A stretch of DNA of 6,221 nt from the NCBI GenBank assembly GCA_018699075.1, contig JABIPV010000069.1:1-6221 (forward strand), read 5' to 3'. Within the stretch, counting starts at the first letter, position 1; every line of letters starts with the position of its first letter. The notes beneath the pieces are model-generated. The model was not told the DNA's origin and ran no database searches. It worked only from the letters and a program-made list of their open reading frames with translations. The translations under genes and the position numbers were made by a program. Source of the stretch: Kordiimonadaceae bacterium. Lineage in GTDB: Bacteria > Pseudomonadota > Alphaproteobacteria > Sphingomonadales > Emcibacteraceae. Shown here piece after piece: positions 1-5,430 of this stretch.

Positions 1-240
1 AAACATACAATATCCCATTAAAGCGGCCGCAATTTCAGGATTAGAATAATTTACTGTCCCGACTTTACCAGTTTCCAAATCAAATACTTTTAGTGAAACA
101 GAGATGGGGGGGCCCTCTTTTACATCTACATCATTAATATTTTCAACGTTGAATATAAGTTTTTGTCGCGCAGAAAATTGCATTAACGCAATCTTCAGCT
201 CACTTTCATCAAAATATATATTTCTTAGTTCACGAGGCAT
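1..240 (-). CDS. Small hypothetical protein, N-terminal 80 residues (3' end off the window)
   Basis: The frame opens with ATG at 240 on the minus strand and stays open for 80 codons to the window edge, so the C-terminus is missing. The protein begins MPRELRNIYFDESELKIAL and reaches an NPEIAAALMGYC segment at the cut. There is no signal peptide or membrane helix, so it is probably cytoplasmic. A strong Shine-Dalgarno sequence, GGGGAG, sits a few bases upstream of the ATG and supports this start. The overall shape (an N-terminal FDESEL helix, a polar middle, then an ALMGYC helix) recalls short alphaproteobacterial proteins of unknown function. That resemblance is from memory and no function is assigned. 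The gene is divergent from the secreted protein at 410. A run of seven G lies inside the frame at 106-112 and is read as part of GPP codons. Confidence 0.72.
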   Translation of the reverse strand, partial: MPRELRNIYFDESELKIALMQFSARQKLIFNVENINDVDVKEGPPISVSLKVFDLETGKVGTVNYSNPEIAAALMGYCMF

Positions 241-273
241 TTTTTGCTCTCCCCAATAATCACTTAAACATTT

Positions 274-302
274 ATAGTATATATTACTTTAATATTATTC
301 AA
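274..302 (-). promoter_or_regulatory. Candidate sigma-70-type promoter for the leftward small gene
   Basis: On the minus strand, TTGAAT (297-302) is followed after 17 nt by TACTAT (274-279). An overlapping TATACT (276-281) gives a better -10 but with a 15-nt spacer. Transcription would start near 267, leaving a leader of about 27 nt that carries the GGGGAG ribosome binding site. The whole region is very AT-rich, so chance matches are likely. Confidence 0.35.
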
Positions 303-345
303 TGGTTAACAAGTAGTTAATTCTTGTTATTCTGAAAAAATAATA

Positions 346-361
346 AATATTTACAAATATT
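346..361. repeat. Perfect AT-rich inverted repeat upstream of the secreted-protein gene
   Basis: AATATTT (346-352) and AAATATT (355-361) are exact reverse complements separated by AC. The 16-bp dyad covers the candidate -35 element at 351-356, so it could be an operator. In sequence this AT-rich a 7-bp arm can arise by chance, and no known regulator consensus was recognised. Confidence 0.35.
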
Positions 362-379
362 CTATACTAACTATATGAT
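351..379 (+). promoter_or_regulatory. Candidate promoter for the DUF1579-like gene
   Basis: TTACAA (351-356) and TATGAT (374-379) are separated by exactly 17 nt. The -10 matches the TATAAT consensus at five of six positions and the -35 is weak. A start near 386 would give a leader of about 24 nt containing the AAAGG ribosome binding site at 396-400. Confidence 0.4.
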
Positions 380-395
380 ATGTTTTTGAATAAAT

Positions 396-400
396 AAAGG
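396..400 (+). promoter_or_regulatory. Ribosome binding site that decides the start at 410
   Basis: AAAGG lies 9 nt upstream of the ATG at 410. A competing ATG at 403, in another frame, would be only 2 nt from it and gives just a 17-residue reading frame. The 410 start gives a full secreted protein, so it is preferred. Confidence 0.6.
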
Positions 401-409
401 TCATGAGAT

Positions 410-985
410 ATGTCAAAATATATTTTCTTATTCTTTTTATGCTTTTTATTAATTAATCAAAATTCTTACGCTCAAGATACAATTAATAATGCGCCGTTAA
501 TATATCAACCTAACCCTGATAGCCCAATTTTAGAAAGAAATCCAGCCTTAACCGGTGAAGGCGAAGCATTTGATTTCTTAATTGGGGACTGGGATGTTGT
601 CATTAAATGGCAAGATAACGAACCATACCGAGCTAAATGGCATAATCACTGGGTAATTGATGGCCGTGTTGTAATGCAAGAATGGCGGGGCCCTACTCTA
701 ACGGGCGCAGAATTAAGATTTTATGATATCAAAAGAAAAACCTGGACCGGTCAAAACATTTATGCAGAAGGGGATTGGCGCAAAACTGTCGCTAAAACTG
801 TCGGTGATAATTTAGAAGTCACCATCTTCGGCAAAAACGCTTCCCGAGGTGATTTTTTAAATAGAGAAACCTATTTTAATATTGAAAATAATAGCTTCGA
901 AATGAAATCTGATATTTCTCTTGATGAAGGAAAAACATGGAATACCGGTGATTATAGTATGGTCGTTACAAGAACTATTGATTAA
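410..985 (+). CDS. Secreted DUF1579-like protein (191 aa)
   Basis: Residues 1-21 form a classical signal peptide: Lys3, a hydrophobic core of Phe and Leu, and a probable signal peptidase I site SYA|Q after Ala21. The mature part is therefore probably periplasmic or released. At residues 54-63 it has FDFLIGDWDV, the hallmark opening of DUF1579-like, lipocalin/heme-binding-like beta-barrel proteins. It is followed by the family-style segments NHWVIDGRVVMQEWRG and GAELRFYD and by a beta-rich C-terminus ending SMVVTRTID. The length fits a single barrel with a roughly 30-residue N-terminal linker. The sequence has no cysteine after the signal peptide, hence no disulfide or lipidation site. The biochemical role of the family is not settled and no ligand is inferred. 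The gene ends in tandem TAA stops and is followed after 27 nt by a small membrane-protein gene that could be cotranscribed. It is AT-rich like its flanks, with no sign of transfer. Confidence 0.8.
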   Translation: MSKYIFLFFLCFLLINQNSYAQDTINNAPLIYQPNPDSPILERNPALTGEGEAFDFLIGDWDVVIKWQDNEPYRAKWHNHWVIDGRVVMQEWRGPTLTGAELRFYDIKRKTWTGQNIYAEGDWRKTVAKTVGDNLEVTIFGKNASRGDFLNRETYFNIENNSFEMKSDISLDEGKTWNTGDYSMVVTRTID

Positions 986-1012
986 TAACACCATGCGCAC
1001 TATATCCCCTTT

Positions 1013-1198
1013 ATGAATAGTGAAATTACGATAGGTATATTGATAGCAGGCCTGACTTTATTGGCTTTTGCTTTTTATAAATCCCGACAAATCAAAGAAA
1101 TCGATAGCCCATGGTCCGTACCATGGCATGGAGTGATGTTTATCAGCATTCTTTTTATATTATTAATGATAAATCACCTCTTCACACTCTACGCATAA
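1013..1198 (+). CDS. Small membrane protein with two predicted helices (61 aa)
   Basis: The 61-residue product has two hydrophobic stretches, residues about 5-22 and about 40-60, joined by a loop with K23, R25 and K28. By the positive-inside rule the loop faces the cytoplasm and both ends face out. The loop motif SPWSVPWHG, with paired Pro-Trp, sits just before the second helix. This layout resembles short alphaproteobacterial inner-membrane proteins of unknown function, but I do not recognise a named family. The ATG at 1013 is the only in-frame start, because a TAA lies in the same frame at 986. No good Shine-Dalgarno sequence precedes it. A 7-codon ORF (993-1016) overlaps the start as ATGA and might couple translation. 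The gene lies 27 nt after the DUF1579-like gene and stops 8 nt before the end of the convergent maeB. Confidence 0.6.
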   Translation: MNSEITIGILIAGLTLLAFAFYKSRQIKEIDSPWSVPWHGVMFISILFILLMINHLFTLYA

Positions 1199-1206
1199 AC
1201 CATCAA

Positions 1207-3504
1207 CTAAATTGGCCATTGATGATGTTGTTCCTTTTCAAGGTTTTGTGCATCCTTCACAGCAATTGCAGTCATATTTAATATACCACGGGCACTGACT
1301 CCTGGTGTCACAATGTGTGCTGGAAGCGCTGCACCAAGTAAAATAGGTCCAACTAACAATCCTCTTTCCACACTTTTCACAAGCCCAAGAGCACTATTCG
1401 CACTATCAAGATTAGGGAAAATCAACAAATTCGCCGCCCCCGTTAACACGCAATCATCAATCATTTCATTGCGAAGATCTTCATTTAACGCCGCATCAGC
1501 ATGCATTTCCCCATCAATCTCTAGACCAGGAACTCTTTCCCTAAGAATCTTCACTGCTTTTTGCATTTTAACAGCAGAAGGCGCTCTAGAAGATCCAAAA
1601 TTTGAATGAGATAAAAGTGCCACTTTTGGCTTAATACCGAATAACTCAATTTGACGAGCGGCTGCGATAGTACTTTCAACAATTTGCTCAAGCGTAGGAT
1701 CAACGTCCATAAACGCGTCAGCAATAAACAACGTTTGCTGCGGCAAAATAAGAACACTCACCGTAGATATTTTATGCGCTGGAGTTTTTCGGCCAATAAT
1801 ATCGATAATATACCTAATATGAAAATCAAACCGTCCATAAGTTCCGCATATCATCGCATCCTGATAGCCAAGCTTTACGGCCATTGCTGCAATCACCGTT
1901 GTGTTGGTACGAATAATGGTTCTTGCAGCTTCCTTTGAGACCCCTTTGCGGCCGACTATACCATGATAAGCATCCCAAAACTCATGATAACGATCATCAT
2001 GATGCGGGTTAATTACTTCATAATCCGTATCCTGTACAAGTCGCAGTCCTAGTTTTTCAATCCGCCTGGCAATAATATCTGGCCGTCCAACGAGTGTCGC
2101 TTTTACGAATTTCTCATCTACAGCCGCCTGAACGGCGCGAAGGACGTTCTCATTTTCACCTTCTGCAAATACAACACGTTTGGGATCCTTCTTAGCGTCT
2201 TCAATAATCGGCTGCATCAACATATTTGATTTAAATATGAAATTACCTATTTTTTTGCGGTAGGCATCCATATCTTTAATCGGCCGCTTGGCAACACCAC
2301 TATCCATAGCCGCTTGCGCAACAGCAGGCGCCACTTCAAGTATAAGTCGCGGATCAAATGGTTTAGGTATTATATATTCTGGACCAAATTTTAAATCTTC
2401 ACCGCGGTACGCATCAGCCACTTCATCGGAACTTTCTCGATAAGCAAGGTCAGCTATCGCCCACACACAGGCCTTTTTCATTTCATCATTAATGGTTGTC
2501 GCACCAACATCAAGAGCACCACGAAATAAAAACGGAAAACAAAGCACATTATTAACTTGGTTCGGATAATCAGACCGCCCTGTTGCTATCACCGCATCTG
2601 GACGCGCTTTTTTACATTCTTCAGGTGTAATTTCTGGTGTTGGATTAGCAAGTGCAAGAATAAATGGTTTATCCGCCATTTTCTTTACCATTGCTGGTTT
2701 CAAAATGCCTGGCGCTGAAAGTCCTAAAAATACATCGGCACCCCCAATAGCATCATCAAGAGTACGATCTGACGTTTCGCGGGCATAACGGTCTTTATAT
2801 TTATTCATGTCTTTTTCACGGCCAACATAAACCACCCCTTCAATATCAATAACGGTAACATTTTCAGGTTTAAGGCCGAGCGTTACAAGCAAATCAAGAC
2901 ATGCGAGAGACGCAGCCCCTCCTCCTGTTGCCACAAGTTTCACATCTTCCATTTTTTTATCTACTACGCGAAGGCCATTTGAAATAGCAGCTCCGGCGAC
3001 AATTGCTGTACCATGTTGGTCATCATGGAAAACAGGGATATTCATTCTTTCCTTCAAAGCTTCTTCAACAACAAAACATTCTGGTGCTTTAATATCTTCA
3101 AGATTAATGGCGCCAAAAGTAGGTTCCAAGGATGCAATAATTTCAATTAATTTTTCGGGATCGCCTTGATCAATTTCAATATCAAAAACATTAATACCGG
3201 CAAATTTCTTAAAGAGAACAGCTTTTCCTTCCATAACAGGTTTTGAAGCCAACGGTCCAATATTACCAAGACCCAATACAGCAGTACCATTAGTGACAAC
3301 ACCGACGAGGTTTGCGCGGATTGTCATATTCGCTGCTTCCTCAGGATCCTCTACAATTGCTTCACACGCATATGCAACACCCGGTGAATAGGCACGTGCC
3401 AAATCACGTTGGTTAGCGAGCGGTGTGGTGGGGATAATTGCCAGTTTTCCTGGTGTAGGTTCAGTATGATAACGAAGTGACGTTTCTTTTAATTTATCAA
3501 CCAT
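1207..3504 (-). CDS. maeB: Malic enzyme with C-terminal phosphotransacetylase-like domain (MaeB type)
   Basis: This enzyme oxidatively decarboxylates L-malate to pyruvate and CO2 with reduction of NAD(P)+, supplying pyruvate and reducing power from the TCA cycle in the cytoplasm. The N-terminal malic domain (about 1-165) has YSPGVA (39-44), catalytic-lysine region EGKA (92-95, Lys94), metal ligands Glu136 and Asp137 in NLEDIKAPE, and Asp162 in FHDDQHGTA. The nucleotide-binding domain (about 167-410) has GGGAAS (194-199), ALANPTPEI (283-291) and the NQVNNVLCFP segment (314-323). From about 430 to 765 follows a PTA/PTB-type domain (VVFAEGENENVLRA, ALLSHSNFGSS). In E. coli MaeB this region mediates acetyl-CoA regulation rather than catalysis. 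The 765-residue length is normal for the hybrid form. AGGA lies 9 nt before the ATG. The cofactor (NAD or NADP) cannot be decided by eye. The gene lies downstream of ald on the same strand, beyond the ald terminator. Confidence 0.95.
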   Translation of the reverse strand: MVDKLKETSLRYHTEPTPGKLAIIPTTPLANQRDLARAYSPGVAYACEAIVEDPEEAANMTIRANLVGVVTNGTAVLGLGNIGPLASKPVMEGKAVLFKKFAGINVFDIEIDQGDPEKLIEIIASLEPTFGAINLEDIKAPECFVVEEALKERMNIPVFHDDQHGTAIVAGAAISNGLRVVDKKMEDVKLVATGGGAASLACLDLLVTLGLKPENVTVIDIEGVVYVGREKDMNKYKDRYARETSDRTLDDAIGGADVFLGLSAPGILKPAMVKKMADKPFILALANPTPEITPEECKKARPDAVIATGRSDYPNQVNNVLCFPFLFRGALDVGATTINDEMKKACVWAIADLAYRESSDEVADAYRGEDLKFGPEYIIPKPFDPRLILEVAPAVAQAAMDSGVAKRPIKDMDAYRKKIGNFIFKSNMLMQPIIEDAKKDPKRVVFAEGENENVLRAVQAAVDEKFVKATLVGRPDIIARRIEKLGLRLVQDTDYEVINPHHDDRYHEFWDAYHGIVGRKGVSKEAARTIIRTNTTVIAAMAVKLGYQDAMICGTYGRFDFHIRYIIDIIGRKTPAHKISTVSVLILPQQTLFIADAFMDVDPTLEQIVESTIAAARQIELFGIKPKVALLSHSNFGSSRAPSAVKMQKAVKILRERVPGLEIDGEMHADAALNEDLRNEMIDDCVLTGAANLLIFPNLDSANSALGLVKSVERGLLVGPILLGAALPAHIVTPGVSARGILNMTAIAVKDAQNLEKEQHHQWPI

Positions 3505-3533
3505 TTATATATGTCCTATTATGATTGAGTAAA

Positions 3534-3539
3534 TTTATA
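3534..3539 (-). promoter_or_regulatory. Possible -10 element for maeB
   Basis: On the minus strand TATAAA occurs 29 nt upstream of the maeB ATG, the only good -10 match in the short gap after the ald terminator. No acceptable -35 lies at 16-18 nt: the nearest, TTGTCC in the terminator stem, gives a 20-nt spacer. The promoter could depend on an activator, or maeB may rely on read-through from ald. Confidence 0.25.
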
Positions 3540-3547
3540 GCATTTAT

Positions 3548-3577
3548 AAAAAAAGGGAAGGACAATCAGTCCTTCCC
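3548..3577 (-). terminator. Intrinsic terminator of ald
   Basis: Read on the minus strand, GGGAAGGAC and GTCCTTCCC form a perfect 9-bp stem (3555-3577) around a 5-nt loop, TGATT. It is followed directly by seven T (3548-3554). This is a textbook Rho-independent terminator 23 nt beyond the ald stop codon. In the plus direction the stem is followed by A residues, so it acts only on leftward transcription. It should largely separate ald from maeB transcription. Confidence 0.9.
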
Positions 3578-3600
3578 TAAAAAAAAGTTATTTTAAAAAG

Positions 3601-4707
3601 TTAAAGTACGACAGGCACATAGTTAAGGCCAAGATCATCCGCAACAGCTTCAAAAGTTACATTTCCATCTTGAATATTAACACCGTTTTTAAGATGCGCG
3701 TCATCGGCACATGCTTTCTTCCAACCTTTGTTTGCAAGCGAAACAGCAAAAGGAAGCGTCGCATTATTGAGTGCATATGTAGATGTATGTGCAACTGCAC
3801 CCGGCATATTAGCCACACAGTAATAAACCACACCATCAATAATGAATGTAGGATCAGAATGAGTTGTTGCTTTTGAATTTTCAAAACAACCCCCTTGGTC
3901 AATTGAAATATCAACCAATACTGCGCCGCCTTTCATTTTCTTAGCTGTTGCAGCAGATACAAGCTTAGGTGCAGCGGCACCAGCAACAAGAACCGCGCCC
4001 ACAACCAAATCAGCCTGTAAAACGGCTTCTTCAAGAGCATGGCCCGTAGAATAAACAGTTTTCACTGTCCCACGGAAACGTGCGTCTAAATGACGCATTT
4101 GATTAATGTTACGGTCAAATACTGTAACATCTGCGCCAAGACCTACAGCCATTTCAGCCGCATTCATTCCTGATACACCGCCACCAATGATAACTACTTT
4201 CGCAGGGGCAACACCCGGCACACCACCGAGCAAAATACCACGACCACCAGATGCTTTTTCAAGGGCATGTGCGCCAGCTTGGATTGACATACGTCCCGCA
4301 ACTTCACTCATGGGAGCAAGAAGAGGAAGTGATCCATCATCCGAAGTTACCGTTTCATAAGCAATCGCCGTACAACCAGAAGCCATCAATGCTTCTGTTT
4401 GTGGCTTATCAGCAGCCAAATGGAGGTAAGTGAACAGTAAATGATTTTCGGTAAGCATTGCGCACTCATTTAATTGAGGCTCTTTAACTTTTACAATCAT
4501 TTCCGCTTTAGCAAAGACTTCCGCTGCAGTAGCGATTATTTCGCAGCCAACGGCTTCGTAATCGGCATCACTAATACCAATACCCATACCAGCACTTGTT
4601 TCAATGATCACACTGTGACCGTGACGGATAAGTTCAGACGCGCTAGAAGGCGTTAGGCCAACGCGATATTCATGGACTTTAATTTCTTTTGGACAACCGA
4701 TAATCAT
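3601..4707 (-). CDS. ald: Alanine dehydrogenase
   Basis: Ald catalyses the reversible NAD-dependent deamination of L-alanine to pyruvate and ammonium, usually as a cytoplasmic hexamer. The 368-residue length is typical. Key residues fall at the same numbers as in the structurally studied Mycobacterium tuberculosis enzyme: Arg15 (substrate carboxylate), Lys75 in VKVKEPQ, His96 in FTYLHLAAD and Asp270 in DISIDQGG. The nucleotide-binding fold has GGGVSG (175-180) after VVIIG, with acidic Asp198 at the end of the next strand, consistent with NAD rather than NADP. The C-terminal part contains VANMPGAVAHTST, characteristic of the family. The start at 4707 is supported by AGGGA 9 nt upstream and by the standard N-terminus MIIGCPKEIK. 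The gene is divergent from an Lrp-family regulator and ends at a strong terminator, so it is probably a single-gene transcript under control of that neighbour. Confidence 0.97.
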   Translation of the reverse strand: MIIGCPKEIKVHEYRVGLTPSSASELIRHGHSVIIETSAGMGIGISDADYEAVGCEIIATAAEVFAKAEMIVKVKEPQLNECAMLTENHLLFTYLHLAADKPQTEALMASGCTAIAYETVTSDDGSLPLLAPMSEVAGRMSIQAGAHALEKASGGRGILLGGVPGVAPAKVVIIGGGVSGMNAAEMAVGLGADVTVFDRNINQMRHLDARFRGTVKTVYSTGHALEEAVLQADLVVGAVLVAGAAAPKLVSAATAKKMKGGAVLVDISIDQGGCFENSKATTHSDPTFIIDGVVYYCVANMPGAVAHTSTYALNNATLPFAVSLANKGWKKACADDAHLKNGVNIQDGNVTFEAVADDLGLNYVPVVL

Positions 4708-4748
4708 AACTATATTTCCCTATTTAAATTGTGATATTTGATAAAAGT

Positions 4749-4754
4749 AATATA
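4749..4754 (-). promoter_or_regulatory. Candidate -10 box of ald
   Basis: TATATT on the minus strand lies 41 nt upstream of the ald ATG and matches TATAAT at five of six positions. No good -35 lies 16-18 nt upstream, as expected if transcription needs an activator. A CAGATTA element lies just upstream (4758-4764). Confidence 0.35.
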
Positions 4755-4819
4755 GCGCAGATTAAAAAAATTATCCTTGCGTTGTTTATTAAAAAAACAT
4801 TGATTTTTCGCATAATCTG
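4755..4819. promoter_or_regulatory. Divergent ald/lrp control region with inverted CAGATTA pair
   Basis: The 128-nt gap between ald and the regulator contains CAGATTA at 4758-4764 and its exact reverse complement TAATCTG at 4813-4819, 55 nt apart start to start. The matching block extends partly outwards as GCGCAGATTA and CGCATAATCTG. Between them lie A/T tracts at 4764-4770, 4791-4797 and 4804-4808, a setting that favours DNA bending. Lrp-family proteins bind degenerate AT-rich dyads, often several, and wrap DNA. This pair is a plausible binding platform for the adjacent regulator, but the match to the E. coli Lrp consensus is only partial. Confidence 0.4.
4811..4816 (+). promoter_or_regulatory. 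Candidate -10 box of the Lrp-family gene
   Basis: CATAAT matches TATAAT at five of six positions and lies 19 nt before the ATG, so the leader would be only about 13 nt. It overlaps the TAATCTG element, which would suit autorepression. An alternative is TTGATT (4800-4805) with TAATAA (4823-4828) at 17 nt, which lies very close to the start codon. Neither is convincing. Confidence 0.25.
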
Positions 4820-4835
4820 TCGTAATAAGTGAATT

Positions 4836-5321
4836 ATGAGACATAAATTTCGAAGTTTAAAACTTGATAAGATTGATCATGCTATTATTCATGCACTGCA
4901 GAATGACGGAAGAATCAGCAATTCAGACCTTGCAGATAAAGTCGGCCTGTCTCAATCGGCTTGCTTAAGACGGGTTAAAGGACTTGAAAAAGAAGGTGTG
5001 ATTGAAGGTTACGTGGCGATCATGAACCAAACTGCCGCTGGCATGCCCGATAATGTATTTGTCCAAGTCACTGTGGAAAAGCAAACCAAAGAACTTCTTG
5101 CTGAATTTGAACGCCAAGTGATTGACTGCCCGCAAATAATGGAATGCTACCTTATGAGTGGCGATGCAGATTATATGCTTCGCGTTATTGTTTCCGATGC
5201 ATCGGATTATGAAAAACTTCATATGGACGTTCTAACGGCTCTACCCGGGGTCAGTCAGATTAAATCCAATTTCTCTCTACGCACAGTTACTAAGAAGAAC
5301 GACATACCGTTTAATTTATAA
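4836..5321 (+). CDS. Lrp/AsnC-family transcriptional regulator, probable regulator of ald
   Basis: The 161-residue protein has the two-part Lrp layout. The N-terminal winged helix-turn-helix is at about residues 9-62: LDKIDHAIIHALQNDGRIS, then the recognition region LADKVGLSQSACLRRVKGLE and the wing GVIEGYVAIM. A RAM effector-binding and oligomerisation domain follows at about 73-155, with SGDADYMLRV (108-117) and LPGVSQIKSNFSLRTV. The family binds amino acids in the RAM domain and forms dimers to octamers that wrap DNA. Divergent orientation from ald strongly suggests it controls ald, probably with alanine as effector, as in known Lrp-ald pairs. The ligand is an inference. The ATG at 4836 has only a weak AAGTGA upstream, but no other in-frame start precedes LDKID. 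It adds eight basic residues, MRHKFRSL, before the core. No terminator hairpin is visible after the stop. Confidence 0.93.
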   Translation: MRHKFRSLKLDKIDHAIIHALQNDGRISNSDLADKVGLSQSACLRRVKGLEKEGVIEGYVAIMNQTAAGMPDNVFVQVTVEKQTKELLAEFERQVIDCPQIMECYLMSGDADYMLRVIVSDASDYEKLHMDVLTALPGVSQIKSNFSLRTVTKKNDIPFNL

Positions 5322-5430
5322 CTCTATACCCTTATATTTAAACTTGCCCCATTCTGCGCCACATGTTAAATCCTGTGCCAACGATTCAACATTCAATTAC
5401 GCTATTAAATTACACTATGGGAAATACACG
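5322..5430 (+). other. Intergenic gap between the Lrp-family gene and purB
   Basis: These 109 nt contain no hairpin with a T-run, so the Lrp-family transcript may run into purB. TTGCCC (5344-5349) followed by TTAAAT (5366-5371) at 16 nt is a weak promoter candidate. GGGA at 5419-5422 is the purB ribosome binding site. Confidence 0.4.

Noticed and set aside
403..456. A 17-codon hydrophobic ORF overlapping the start of the DUF1579-like gene
   Set aside because: It is an out-of-frame reading of the signal-peptide region. The ribosome binding site is only 2 nt away, too close.
1200..1224. Possible 6-bp hairpin (CATCAA / TTGATG) at the maeB 3' end as a terminator
   Set aside because: The stem is short and AT-rich, the loop is 12 nt and no T-run follows in either direction.
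1313..1938. Plus-strand open frames opposite the 3' part of maeB (98 and 95 codons)
   Set aside because: They lie antisense to a well-conserved enzyme gene, have low-complexity Ser/Ala or Asn/Arg-rich translations and show no family resemblance.
4106..4656. Plus-strand open frames opposite ald
   Set aside because: They are antisense to a complete alanine dehydrogenase with all catalytic residues. Their products are Pro/Thr-rich or unstructured and no ribosome binding sites stand out.
4721..4745. TGTGATATTTGAT as a CRP/FNR-type site upstream of ald
   Set aside because: Only one half of the dyad matches and the partner half-site is absent.
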